Shown here: piece after piece, positions 36,855-44,206 of the stretch
Layout of the letters: each line of letters begins with the position of its first letter
Numbering within the stretch: position 1 is the stretch's first letter
IMG/VR virus record: IMGVR_UViG_3300031722_000051
Coordinates: 1-49,070 of that record
Origin: a virus
Strand: one strand, 5' to 3'
Length of the DNA: 49,070 bases
Made by a program: the position numbers and the translations under genes
Notes under the pieces: model-generated
Database searches by the model: none
Seen by the model: the letters and a program-made list of their open reading frames with translations, nothing else
What the model was told of the DNA's origin: nothing

Positions 36855-37815
36855 TTAATTTTGATTGCCAGTAAGACGAGTAGTTAAACCAGTTGTAATA
36901 TCGCTGAAATCCTTCTTCGATGTTGATTGTTGGCTCATACCCAAAATGACCGTGGGCTCGAGCAATGCTTAGTCGTCCCCGACTTGGAAATGCTAAGTCT
37001 CGTCCCTTAACCTCAATAGTACCTTTGCCTGCAATCTTCACAATCAGTTCTGCTGCCTCAAGCAACGAGCAAAGATTCGGGTTAGATCGTGTGATATTGT
37101 AGATCCCGCTCGCGTCATCACTTACTGCCGCCATGGCGATACCCTTCGCAGCATCGTCGACGTGAGTAAAATCTAGAATCTCGTCTGGACCATTTACCTT
37201 CAACGTGCCACCACGCATTGCAGCAATCATGAATTTGCTCACTACACGATCTGCAACGTCGTTCTCACCATAGACGGCGCTCGGACGAATGATGACTACC
37301 TTCATCCCGGTCTGTCTGCCATAATCCTCTACTAGCTTTTCACCGGCGTATTTCATGATAGCGTATTGTCCGATCGGAGAACAGACTGCATCCTCAGACA
37401 CAGTCCCGCAAAAATCACCGTAGACCATGCTCGAGCTGATGTAGACGAATTTCTCCACCTTACCTTTTTTAGCAGACTCTAAGACGTTAATCAATCCGGT
37501 CATCATCACCTCGGAGGCCGTCGCGGGATCAGCCGCCGCTACCTTCTGCCTCGGGAAGCTCGCCAAATGAATAATGACGTTCGTACTATCGCCTATAATC
37601 TGCTCTACTTTACTAGTGTCACGAATGTCAACAATGAAGTCTCTCGACCCCACCTTTACGTCGCGCTCGCTTATTAGATAGTTGAGCTCGTCTATCGGGA
37701 TGATTCCGTACGTCGTTCGACTGTCGATGACATTGACGTGATTAGTCTGCTCTAGCAGATTAACAACGTTGTGCCCAATAAACCCCATGCCACCAGTAAC
37801 TACAATTCGATTCAT
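36847..37815 (-). CDS. NAD-dependent sugar epimerase/dehydratase
   Basis: A 322-residue short-chain dehydrogenase of the extended type. VTGGMGFIGHNVV is the Rossmann GxxGxxG motif. VYISSSMVYGDFCG holds the catalytic Ser, and YAIMKYAGEKL the YxxxK pair. VVIIRPSAVYGEND matches UDP-glucose 4-epimerase-like enzymes. The SD is AAAGGAG. The DegT aminotransferase follows in the same transcript, so the two may act in sequence on a nucleotide sugar. The substrate cannot be read from the sequence. Confidence 0.85.
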   Translation of the reverse strand: MNRIVVTGGMGFIGHNVVNLLEQTNHVNVIDSRTTYGIIPIDELNYLISERDVKVGSRDFIVDIRDTSKVEQIIGDSTNVIIHLASFPRQKVAAADPATASEVMMTGLINVLESAKKGKVEKFVYISSSMVYGDFCGTVSEDAVCSPIGQYAIMKYAGEKLVEDYGRQTGMKVVIIRPSAVYGENDVADRVVSKFMIAAMRGGTLKVNGPDEILDFTHVDDAAKGIAMAAVSDDASGIYNITRSNPNLCSLLEAAELIVKIAGKGTIEVKGRDLAFPSRGRLSIARAHGHFGYEPTINIEEGFQRYYNWFNYSSYWQSKLNG

Positions 37816-37825
37816 TTTTGCTCCT

Positions 37826-38071
37826 TTAAAATCTTAGTGCGAACTCTGTTTGCTGAATAGGGCTGAGAGCAGCATAATAGACTATCGCACCTTCACCAGT
37901 TACGTTGTCGAATGCGTTTGTAACTTCTATCTTGCAGTTGTTGGACTTTGCCCAAACTACTGGTGGAGACTTCAGAGCATCTGCTTTCGCTTGTTCGATA
38001 GCGGACGCCGCCTTATCTTGATATAGGGTTACGATGTTGTACGGAATCTGGTGAAGGACGATGCGATTCAT
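37826..38071 (-). CDS. Small hypothetical protein
   Basis: An 81-residue protein between thyA and the epimerase, with AGAAAG upstream of the ATG. It has a helical central part (KAASAIEQAKADALKSPP) and beta-rich ends. No signal peptide, metal motif or recognised family. Both it and the epimerase begin MNRIV, which I take as coincidence. It is likely co-transcribed with both neighbours. Confidence 0.6.
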   Translation of the reverse strand: MNRIVLHQIPYNIVTLYQDKAASAIEQAKADALKSPPVVWAKSNNCKIEVTNAFDNVTGEGAIVYYAALSPIQQTEFALRF

Positions 38072-38085
38072 GTTTTCTTTCTGAG

Positions 38086-39060
38086 TTAAACTGCCATTGG
38101 GGCAGGGATAGCAGGATGGGGATCATAACCGTCAAGCCAAATATCTTCCGGCTCTATAGTATTGATGTCCCAGTTATTGTCAGACAACATCAGTTTCGGT
38201 AATGCTCTTGGTTCACGAGATAATTGCAGATTGATCTGATCTAAGTGATTCACGTAGATGTGAGCATCAGCTAAGAAGTGAGTGAACACTGCTGGTGTGT
38301 ATCCAGTTAGCTTTGCAACAATAGACAGTATCATGCTAGCACTTGTGATGTTCATCGGCACGCCTAAGAACATGTCACAGGACCGTTGATACATGCAAAG
38401 ATTTAGCTCGTTCTTTTCTACATTGACTAGGAATTGATACAAGACGTGGCAAGGTGGTAGTGCCATTTGGTCGAACTCGTCTGGACGCCATGCGTTCATG
38501 ATGATGCGTCGATTCGTCGGGTCCTTTCTGATTGTGTCAATTACATTTTGCAGCTGGTCAATGGATTCGTACGAAAAACTGCTCTCATACGGTGGTTCAT
38601 ATACGTCGGTGCCATATGAATCTTTCTTGAATACAACAGGCGTCGTATACTGATCATCGGGATATGCGTTACGTTGTAACAGGCGGCCTCGCCACTGGCG
38701 CCACTGCACGCCGTAGATACGTCCGAGATCATTTTCGCCTGTGCGATTCGGGTTCGTAAGCCATTTGTTCGGGACCACGTTGCCAAATGGATCAACACCG
38801 TCCTTGTTTGCGTTGGCGTCCCAAAATCCGCAGCCGAGTCGCTTGAACTCGGCAGAATCACGAACTCCTTTGCAGAATCCAACTGTCTCACCCCTTGATG
38901 CTTTAAATGCTAGCTTCTTAGTGGTCATTGCTGGGAAGCCTAATCGAAGGTCAAACTTCATCATTGCGCCTGGCAGTGATATAGCATCAATACCAGTGCG
39001 ATTACTTTGTCTTGTTCCGTCTGCTAAAATCTCTTTCGCTAAGTTTAGATAGGTTTGCAT
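38086..39060 (-). CDS. thyA: Thymidylate synthase
   Basis: A 324-residue protein. LPPCHVLYQF holds the catalytic Cys, QRSCDMFLGVPMNI the folate/dUMP loop with the Asn that selects dUMP over dCMP, and the C-terminus PAIPAPMAV is the conserved closing segment. It makes dTMP from dUMP with methylene-tetrahydrofolate. It is longer than E. coli ThyA because of an insert around residues 115-170. The start ATG 39060 has AGGAG about 12 bases upstream. dUTPase and MazG lie in the same strand group and complete pyrimidine supply. Confidence 0.95.
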   Translation of the reverse strand: MQTYLNLAKEILADGTRQSNRTGIDAISLPGAMMKFDLRLGFPAMTTKKLAFKASRGETVGFCKGVRDSAEFKRLGCGFWDANANKDGVDPFGNVVPNKWLTNPNRTGENDLGRIYGVQWRQWRGRLLQRNAYPDDQYTTPVVFKKDSYGTDVYEPPYESSFSYESIDQLQNVIDTIRKDPTNRRIIMNAWRPDEFDQMALPPCHVLYQFLVNVEKNELNLCMYQRSCDMFLGVPMNITSASMILSIVAKLTGYTPAVFTHFLADAHIYVNHLDQINLQLSREPRALPKLMLSDNNWDINTIEPEDIWLDGYDPHPAIPAPMAV

Positions 39061-39089
39061 GTCAAAGAAAAACTCCTGTAAGTATTTCT

Positions 39090-39118
39090 ACTATACAGGA
39101 GTTTAACGGAGGAAACAA
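39090..39118 (-). promoter_or_regulatory. Promoter candidate upstream of thyA, overlapping a hairpin
   Basis: On the - strand TTGTTT and TATAGT are 17 bases apart. The -10 lies inside an inverted repeat AAACTCCTGT (39070-39079) / ACAGGAGTTT (39095-39104) whose distal arm on the - strand contains the thyA ribosome-binding site. Readthrough RNA could hide that site, whereas RNA starting here could not. Confidence 0.4.
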
Positions 39119-39127
39119 CCTTTTTGA

Positions 39128-39466
39128 CTAAATGTTTTTCAACACTTCGTTTGTTAGCGGTCCTACTGTTTTAGCGACGCTGTCGATGCAAATAAAAAAA
39201 TCAACATCAACAATCATGTCGTCAAGTTTTTCGAGCTGGCGGTTAATATGAGTTTCGATATCATGCGGGTCTAAGCCTTCGCCTAGGAGTTCCTTGATAT
39301 TGATATTAACCTTCGTATTGTCTATAAGATTCACCGTCATTGATTCGAGCATATCGACCGGCACTTCATCTTTCGATGTTGTTTTGAGAATCGCTTCCCA
39401 TTGCTGACGAACGCTGAGGGTGATCTTTTTTGATTTCGTCTTACGCGGCTTTTTGGGCAGGGCCAT
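39128..39466 (-). CDS. Conserved small phage protein
   Basis: A 112-residue protein. A basic N-terminus (ALPKKPRKTKSKK) is followed by TLSVRQQWEAIL, EVPVDMLESMTVNLID and a largely helical, acidic end (DDMIVDVDFFICIDSVAK). I recall similar proteins in T4-like cyanophages but not their function. It overlaps the 3' end of the upstream gene by 26 bases, so translation is probably coupled. There is no metal or membrane motif. Confidence 0.65.
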   Translation of the reverse strand: MALPKKPRKTKSKKITLSVRQQWEAILKTTSKDEVPVDMLESMTVNLIDNTKVNINIKELLGEGLDPHDIETHINRQLEKLDDMIVDVDFFICIDSVAKTVGPLTNEVLKNI

Positions 39467-40208
39467 TCTTCTTGCTCGCGTTAGACGGACGACCCGCCTT
39501 CTTCTTTGCTACTGGTGCAGTATCTGCGGCGACCGGAGCTTCAACCTTAGCAGGTTTTGCTGCCTTAGCTTTTACAGTCTTCACCACCACCGGGGACAGA
39601 ATAGCTGCTTCTTTTTCGAGACGGGTAGCTTCTGCAATCATCGACAACGCTTCCTTCCTCATGCGGTCAGCTTGAGCAAGTTGTTGAGCAGCGATAACCT
39701 CATCGCTAAGAACACTGTTCTCGTCAGCCTGTAACGGCGGGTTGTAAGCAGGAGCAGCTGGTTCGCCGACGTCACGATTCCTCTTTGGCGTGTTATCGCG
39801 CTTCTTAGCTTGTAAGCCAGATTGCGCGTCGATCTCTGCCATGCGTTTGATAGCATCTTCGCCGAGGGCCATTTCAGCCAACAGCTTGTTCAACTCGTCG
39901 AGACGAATCGTAGTGGACGGCGTCGGAGTCATGATGATCTGGTTGGTTGCAACCTTCTTCATAAATCCTTCTTTGTGCAACACTTCGAGAATGTTACGAC
40001 CATCCGGAAGCAACGTGCGGAACAATGCTTCTGCAAAGTTGTCTGCTTGTTGGCCAACCGCGCCTTCGAGACTCTTCATAATCGAGTCATGCAGCATTCG
40101 AGGCAATAGATCGCTGTATGAGAGCAAGCACATATGATCCTCGTTAGGAACTGTGCGATATAGAATTACGACCTTTCGGTCTGAATGTTTGCCGATGTGC
40201 TTTAGCAT
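39441..40208 (-). CDS. Conserved phage protein with Ala/Lys-rich tail and AT-hook-like end
   Basis: A 255-residue protein. The N-terminal ~140 residues (MLKHIGKHSDRKVVILYRTV, DHMCLLSYSDLLPRMLHDSI) form a globular domain I recall from T4-like phages without a known role. A low-complexity helical region then leads to an Ala/Lys/Pro-rich tail ending VAKKKAGRPSNASKK. The GRP core with basic flanks resembles an AT-hook, suggesting nucleic-acid contact. The SD AAAGGAG is strong. It follows the 90-residue gene by one base. Confidence 0.65.
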   Translation of the reverse strand: MLKHIGKHSDRKVVILYRTVPNEDHMCLLSYSDLLPRMLHDSIMKSLEGAVGQQADNFAEALFRTLLPDGRNILEVLHKEGFMKKVATNQIIMTPTPSTTIRLDELNKLLAEMALGEDAIKRMAEIDAQSGLQAKKRDNTPKRNRDVGEPAAPAYNPPLQADENSVLSDEVIAAQQLAQADRMRKEALSMIAEATRLEKEAAILSPVVVKTVKAKAAKPAKVEAPVAADTAPVAKKKAGRPSNASKKNGPAQKAA

Positions 40209-40209
40209 A

Positions 40210-40482
40210 TTACTCTCCTTTAGCCTTTTTGACTTTCTTTGGGGGTGTTTCTGTCACTACTGGAGCTGGTTCAGTAGCAGCCTGGGCGTCCGGGGCCTGC
40301 GTAGTAATGGCACCAGTCGATTCTAAGAATTTGAAAATTCGATCATACAGTCCGCCGATAGCAGTTAGTTCGTCGGCCTTGAATGCGCCGCGGCTTGATG
40401 CTACTTGGATGACTTGCAGGGTCAGTGTGAGGTCTTGGATGGTTAATCCAGTTGATTGAGGTGTTGCTGTTGGTTCAGTCAT
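40210..40482 (-). CDS. Conserved small phage protein, Pro/Lys tail
   Basis: A 90-residue protein. A helical core (LTIQDLTLTLQVIQVASSRG, then GGLYDRIFKFLEST) is followed by a disordered acidic-Pro stretch and a KKVKKAKGE tail. The LTIQDL...VIxxASxRGAF pattern recalls a small T4-like phage family of unknown function. It has a CGGAG ribosome-binding site and a half-site of the GATAAGTAT motif about 26 bases upstream of the start. Confidence 0.65.
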   Translation of the reverse strand: MTEPTATPQSTGLTIQDLTLTLQVIQVASSRGAFKADELTAIGGLYDRIFKFLESTGAITTQAPDAQAATEPAPVVTETPPKKVKKAKGE

Positions 40483-40542
40483 TGCTGTGTCTCCGTTAAA
40501 TACAATAATACTTATCAGCTATGTCTGCCAGGCAAAAATTTT

Positions 40543-40842
40543 CTACAGATATAATGACTCGTGGGAGTTGATTGTAGTCAAGAACATTGCAAAATATGAG
40601 GCTTCGGAGTGGACCTCAAACGCAACACAGAAGCATAATCTTGCCTTCTCGTCACCTTCACCTTGCTTTACTGCTTGACCGATATAGAATCTACCATCAG
40701 TATTTTCATAGAGCCAATCAGTAATGATTTTTTGATCGACTACAAGGTCAAACATTACTGGCTCAAAGTGCGCCGGACAGAAATCAACCTGCCTTAGGTT
40801 TGCGACCGCGAGAGGATTCACTTCACCATGTTTTAGTCCCAT
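40543..40842 (-). CDS. Small hypothetical protein
   Basis: A 99-residue protein with a good AAAGGA site. It has a beta-rich pattern, with CPAHFEPVMFDL near residues 22-33, ITDWLYENTDGRFYI centrally and CFCVAFEVHSEASY later. No recognised family, signal peptide or membrane segment. It sits between the dUTPase and the 90-residue gene on the same strand. It is kept because of start quality and coding-like composition. Confidence 0.6.
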   Translation of the reverse strand: MGLKHGEVNPLAVANLRQVDFCPAHFEPVMFDLVVDQKIITDWLYENTDGRFYIGQAVKQGEGDEKARLCFCVAFEVHSEASYFAMFLTTINSHESLYL

Positions 40843-40869
40843 ATCATTCCTTTCGGCGCACTTGATTTC

Positions 40870-41319
40870 TTATTGCTGTCCAGTAGACCCAAACCCGCCT
40901 TCGCCACGGTCAGTCGTTGAAAGTTCGTCAGCGTTGACTACAGGCTCCCATTCGAGTCGCGGAACCACCGCTAGCACTGCCTGCGCAATGCGATCACCTG
41001 CCTTGATATGTTCGTCCTCAGTCCCGATGTTGTCCATGATGACACCGATCAGTCCACGGTAAGCGTGGTCGATAGTTCCTGGTGCGTTTGCGACCCGGAG
41101 TTTCGTCTTATTGCTCAAGCCTGACCTCGGACGAATCTGAATCTCGTAGCCGTATGGGATTTCAACCCGTAGCCCTGTATTGAGAATCTGCTTTTCGCCT
41201 GGCTTAATCACCACACTGTCTACTGACCGTAAGTCCATACCTGCATCACCGTGCTTTGCATATGATGGTAGTGGATAGCCTGACTCGTTAAATACTCGTA
41301 CCTTTACTGTTTCACTCAT
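40870..41319 (-). CDS. dut: dUTPase (deoxyuridine triphosphatase)
   Basis: A 149-residue protein. ATG 41319 is preferred over upstream frame extensions because AGGAG lies just before it and the protein starts like the family (SETVKVRVF). All five trimeric-dUTPase motifs are visible: HGDAGMDLRS, RPRSGLSNK, GTIDHAYRGLIGV, GDRIAQAVL and the C-terminal RGEGGFGSTG. It hydrolyses dUTP to dUMP, feeding ThyA and limiting uracil in DNA. MazG-like follows upstream on the same strand. Confidence 0.95.
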   Translation of the reverse strand: MSETVKVRVFNESGYPLPSYAKHGDAGMDLRSVDSVVIKPGEKQILNTGLRVEIPYGYEIQIRPRSGLSNKTKLRVANAPGTIDHAYRGLIGVIMDNIGTEDEHIKAGDRIAQAVLAVVPRLEWEPVVNADELSTTDRGEGGFGSTGQQ

Positions 41320-41332
41320 TATGTTGCTCCTA

Positions 41333-41689
41333 TTAAATTTTTCTACCACGTGTCCCATTTTGCAGATTCTTAGACATCTTAGCAGCAATCACAGTATCGA
41401 TGTCAATCTGTTGCCACTTAGCTAAGTCTAGCGTTCGAAGGATGATGTCTGCAAGCTCTGTGCCGAAATTTTCACCTACCTCGCCCTTGCGGCATTGATT
41501 TGCCGCTCGCCCAATAGATTCTGTAATGCGAGCTAATGCAGCCAGCATAGCATCATTGTCGCCACTCTCGGCGGCAGCTTCTCCGACTTCCGAAGCGATC
41601 AGCGCCAGAGCTTCTAGCACAGTTTTGTTATGCCAGCCCATCTGTTCTACCCATTCGTAATGCCGTGTGGCTATATCGTTGATATCCAT
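41333..41689 (-). CDS. MazG-like nucleotide pyrophosphohydrolase
   Basis: A 118-residue, helical protein. SEVGEAAAE and TELADIILRTLDLA form the E-x-x-E ... E-x-x-D metal-binding signature of all-alpha NTP pyrophosphatases. The start has AAGGAG. It likely cleaves (d)NTPs or, as proposed for cyanophage MazG, alters nucleotide or alarmone pools. It sits between dUTPase and two small paralogues, all on one strand. Confidence 0.75.
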   Translation of the reverse strand: MDINDIATRHYEWVEQMGWHNKTVLEALALIASEVGEAAAESGDNDAMLAALARITESIGRAANQCRKGEVGENFGTELADIILRTLDLAKWQQIDIDTVIAAKMSKNLQNGTRGRKI

Positions 41690-41699
41690 CTGTTACTCC

Positions 41700-41918
41700 T
41701 TAAAAATCGTCATCGTCATTGTACTCTTCATACTTGTTGACACACGGCTCGTCATCGTTCTCATCGTCGTCCCTCGCGAAAAAGTCTGGCGATCCGTTCA
41801 GAGCGTAGATGACCTTGGCCTGTTCGAGGATGTCTCGCATGCCGACGTTTGTTATCGCTAGCATCTCCATGTTGGCTAGCATATCGCCGGAGATAATCTT
41901 TTTCAGCCTATTCGTCAA
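41700..41918 (-). CDS. Small hypothetical protein, paralogue of the next
   Basis: A 72-residue protein with a GGAGG ribosome-binding site inside the end of the upstream gene. The segment MLANMEMLAITNVGMRDILE, then QAKVIYALNGSPDF, matches VQNMNVLACENAAIANALQQ, AVMIYQLAGSPDY of the 70-residue protein encoded just upstream. The C-terminus is highly acidic (DDDENDDE ... DDDDF). Function unknown; probably a tandem duplicate. Confidence 0.6.
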   Translation of the reverse strand: MTNRLKKIISGDMLANMEMLAITNVGMRDILEQAKVIYALNGSPDFFARDDDENDDEPCVNKYEEYNDDDDF

Positions 41919-42120
41919 AGTTTTTCCTCCAGTATGCTTCTGGGGTCAAATCTGGAGTAAGCGCATAGTCTGGAGAGCCAGCAAGTTGATAGATCATTAC
42001 TGCCTGTTGGAGGGCATTGGCAATCGCTGCATTCTCGCAAGCTAGCACGTTCATATTTTGCACCATGCCCAGGCTGATAATGTCGTTTGGAAAAATCGGG
42101 CCTGCTTTCTTAGCGGCCAC
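41908..42120 (-). CDS. Small hypothetical protein, paralogue of the preceding, GTG start
   Basis: A 70-residue protein. GTG 42120 overlaps the preceding stop by 11 bases. It shares the NM-x-[VM]LA ... A-x-x-IY-x-L-x-GSPD[FY] core with its downstream neighbour. No signal peptide or metal site. Its end overlaps that neighbour by 11 bases. Confidence 0.55.
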   Translation of the reverse strand: MAAKKAGPIFPNDIISLGMVQNMNVLACENAAIANALQQAVMIYQLAGSPDYALTPDLTPEAYWRKNFDE

Positions 42121-42319
42121 GGGTGTCGATACCTGCTACAAATCCGTTCAACCAGTCGATCGAATCGCCAGCAGCTAAAAGTTTGCCGTCGCCGTTACGG
42201 ATTTCGAAGCTAGTTAGGGTTACAGTCAGCACTAACTGGTATTTCTCGAGCAGCACAGGTTTCACTGTTTCGTAGAATCGTACCATGCCCGCGTGAGTGG
42301 GCGCCAAGGTCTTAGTCAT
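42110..42319 (-). CDS. Small hypothetical protein
   Basis: A 69-residue protein. ATG 42319 overlaps the upstream stop (ATGACTAA); a GTG four codons earlier is possible. It has alternating beta and helix (GMVRFYETVKPVLLEKYQLV, LTSFEIRNGDGKLLAAG) and no recognised family. It is part of an unbroken chain of small overlapping genes. Confidence 0.5.
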   Translation of the reverse strand: MTKTLAPTHAGMVRFYETVKPVLLEKYQLVLTVTLTSFEIRNGDGKLLAAGDSIDWLNGFVAGIDTRGR

Positions 42320-42527
42320 ATAGTTTTTCACCTTTTAAAATCTTCCATTCGAGAACCTTGTTCTCTTCATCTTTGCAGTGGCTCGGCATACCGACGCTTC
42401 CTAGCATAGCGCCACATTCGACGCAACGATACCCACAGCCACTGCCTTCGTCGAAGATAGCTTCGGCACCGCACGCCGCAGTGACCCTTTCTGGGATCAT
42501 TTCGTTGTTTCTTATGATGTGGCTCAT
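42312..42527 (-). CDS. Small Cys-rich, zinc-ribbon-like protein
   Basis: A 71-residue protein. ATG 42527 is an ATGA overlap with the upstream gene. Residues ~19-50 contain CGAE, GCGYRCVECG and SHCK, enough for one zinc site, though spacing does not match a named zinc finger exactly. An early phage regulator or host-takeover factor is possible; the target is unknown. Confidence 0.5.
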   Translation of the reverse strand: MSHIIRNNEMIPERVTAACGAEAIFDEGSGCGYRCVECGAMLGSVGMPSHCKDEENKVLEWKILKGEKLYD

Positions 42528-42796
42528 TTGTTGTACCACACGACGTGAGTGGCCCATGCCGGAGGGACATTTCTCCCTGATAAAACTCGAGACGGAAAGA
42601 CTCCTTCGCTATGCCATCCGCCTAACTTTTTCGTTGCTGTTGCCCAATTACCAAATCCGTCGTAGTCGACGAATGCACCGTCGCGAACACATTCTAGGAA
42701 TTCGTCAATGGTCATTAGGTCATCTTCTTCTTCGATGTCGACCATGCCGTCCGGCAGCGATAATGCATCCCACGTTTTCTGCTTTTCTGCGTCCAT
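42524..42796 (-). CDS. Small hypothetical acidic protein
   Basis: A 90-residue protein with AAGGA before the ATG. DIEEEDDLMTIDEFLECVRD is acidic and helical; the end has VPPAWATHVVWYNK. The middle (FVDYDGFGNWATATKKLGGW) has no recognised family. It overlaps the downstream Cys-rich gene by 4 bases. Confidence 0.55.
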   Translation of the reverse strand: MDAEKQKTWDALSLPDGMVDIEEEDDLMTIDEFLECVRDGAFVDYDGFGNWATATKKLGGWHSEGVFPSRVLSGRNVPPAWATHVVWYNK

Positions 42797-42797
42797 G

Positions 42798-43199
42798 TTA
42801 TTCCTTAGTTGGAAGCTTGTCTACAACGTAACAAAATTTTGAAGCAAATCCAGAAAAAGTGGATCCACGCTGCACAACGATCCATTGATTGGTCATAGGA
42901 TAAGTACCGATTACGTTGCCAGCAGCCATATGTTCGCTGTATTCAACTACCTGCTGATGTCGAATCAGCCGTTTGTTACAGTTGATCTCGCTAGTGACAA
43001 TGACCGATTTGCTGGCCTCAGAGTCAACTACCGCGTCGATCAGCCACCGAAATTGTAAAATTTGCCCGTTCCTAACAACATTGGCCTTATCGATATATGC
43101 GTTTCCGTCTTTAGTCGGGTGCAGTTCAGTCCATTCAGCATACGACGGCATAGCGATTAACGCCAATGTTACTGCTACGGCGATAGAATGCGTCTTCAT
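42798..43199 (-). CDS. Exported surface-adhesin-E-like protein
   Basis: A 133-residue protein; ATG 43199 gives a Sec signal peptide (MKTHSIAVAVTLALIAMPSY-AEW). The mature part begins EWTELHPTKDGNAYIDKANV, then FRWLIDAV, VTSEINCNKRLIRHQQ and VVQRGSTFSGFASKFC, resembling the adhesin-E-like family common in beta- and gamma-proteobacteria. The two Cys may form a disulfide. It probably acts in the periplasm. It heads toward the small membrane-protein cassette upstream. Confidence 0.65.
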   Translation of the reverse strand: MKTHSIAVAVTLALIAMPSYAEWTELHPTKDGNAYIDKANVVRNGQILQFRWLIDAVVDSEASKSVIVTSEINCNKRLIRHQQVVEYSEHMAAGNVIGTYPMTNQWIVVQRGSTFSGFASKFCYVVDKLPTKE

Positions 43200-43201
43200 G
43201 A

Positions 43202-43567
43202 TTAGCTTTTGATCAATGCCGTTTTCTGCTTGATCAGCAACATCAAGGCGTTTTGATACGTTAGCAGACTGTGTTTGACAACCGCAAAGTTTCTGGAAGT
43301 GATGTTTTCTGAGAGAACCATATCCTTGCCCCATTGCACTGGATCGTCGCCAAATATCTCGTGGGCAATAGTTCGCATGTCTTCGCAGCGACTTTGCCCC
43401 GCACCAGTATCGGAAATTTCCTGAATGCACAGGTTTGACTGATTTTCGAGAATGACCATCATCTCAGCCATCGGATCGTGACGATTCGCAACAACAATAG
43501 CAGTGATCGCCATGACAGTTACAACGCCGGCGATGATCAGTACCTTATTTTGGTTGAACGGAAACAT
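43202..43567 (-). CDS. Membrane-anchored periplasmic protein, paralogue of the 130-residue one
   Basis: A 121-residue protein. ATG 43567 has GGAG/AAGGA upstream and a single N-terminal membrane helix (VLIIAGVVTVMAITAIVVAN) after a short basic end, so the rest faces the periplasm. RHDPMAEMMVILENQSNLC, then CEDMRTIAHEIFGDD match RHDADLAAQQ ... CAKMRKTAHDTFGDD in the protein at 43748. Two Cys may pair. It overlaps the small membrane gene upstream by 23 bases. Function unknown. Confidence 0.6.
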   Translation of the reverse strand: MFPFNQNKVLIIAGVVTVMAITAIVVANRHDPMAEMMVILENQSNLCIQEISDTGAGQSRCEDMRTIAHEIFGDDPVQWGKDMVLSENITSRNFAVVKHSLLTYQNALMLLIKQKTALIKS

Positions 43568-43751
43568 TTTCCTTCTCCTTGTCACAATAGACGAGATACC
43601 AGTTGTCGAGAACTACCGAAAGTATTACGCCAGGGATCACTAGCAGCACCCACCAGGGAGTATGCTGAGACAGTCCGGCGACAGCCATGAGGACCACCGT
43701 GTCGAAATACGAATACCGTCGTTCGAGGCAATACTTAGCAATTTTGTTCAT
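43545..43751 (-). CDS. Small membrane protein
   Basis: A 68-residue protein with one or two hydrophobic segments (YFDTVVLMAVAGL and WWVLLVIPGVILSVVL) followed by a charged tail. It lies between two paralogous anchored proteins with overlaps on both sides (ATGA upstream). Size and topology would suit a holin or superinfection-exclusion partner, but no family is recognised. Confidence 0.55.
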   Translation of the reverse strand: MNKIAKYCLERRYSYFDTVVLMAVAGLSQHTPWWVLLVIPGVILSVVLDNWYLVYCDKEKENVSVQPK

Positions 43752-44140
43752 TTCAATCCTTTCTCTGCATACACTCCGGCATATGCGAGCAATCTTGTTG
43801 AGCAGTTGGCGTAGTTGAGGATAGACTGTTCGACCTGTTTTGCATTGTTGTCAGTGACATATCCGTTACGGACATTCCATGCGAACCAAATCAGTATATC
43901 GTCGCCGAACGTGTCGTGAGCAGTTTTGCGCATTTTGGCGCAATCCGGAGACATTACAGAGCTTCCGGTGATTTGTTGGCTGCATAAGGCTACCTGTTTG
44001 TCAAGTTGTGCTAACCGCGCCAACATACTCTGTTGCGCTGCAAGATCAGCGTCATGTCTTCGCACTATAACAGTCGCTAGCACAGCAAATGCAAATACCA
44101 ACGAGAATATCGAAAGAACCAGTTTAGCGTCGATTTTCAT
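43748..44140 (-). CDS. Membrane-anchored periplasmic protein
   Basis: A 130-residue protein. One N-terminal helix (LVLSIFSLVFAFAVLATVIV) leads to a periplasmic domain with a Gln-rich coiled segment (AAQQSMLARLAQLDKQVALC) and CAKMRKTAHDTFGDD. It is paralogous to the 121-residue protein two genes downstream. Cys residues at three sites allow a disulfide. An intrinsic terminator lies just upstream, so it starts a new unit or depends on readthrough. Confidence 0.6.
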   Translation of the reverse strand: MKIDAKLVLSIFSLVFAFAVLATVIVRRHDADLAAQQSMLARLAQLDKQVALCSQQITGSSVMSPDCAKMRKTAHDTFGDDILIWFAWNVRNGYVTDNNAKQVEQSILNYANCSTRLLAYAGVYAEKGLK

Positions 44141-44160
44141 CTTTTACTTTCTAACACAGA

Positions 44161-44197
44161 TTAAGAAACCTCGCACAAAACATTGTTCTGCGCGAGG
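44161..44197 (-). terminator. Intrinsic terminator after the first VWA metallopeptidase gene
   Basis: On the - strand a 13-base-pair stem CCTCGCGCAGAAC / GTTTTGTGCGAGG (two G-U pairs) closes a 3-base loop and is followed by TTTCTTAA. It starts 10 bases after the gene's stop. Confidence 0.8.
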
Positions 44198-44206
44198 GAT
44201 TCGGAG

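Noticed and set aside
42358-42831. + strand frame of 157 codons
   Set aside because: It runs opposite two coupled small genes with good starts, and has no ribosome-binding site or recognisable domain.
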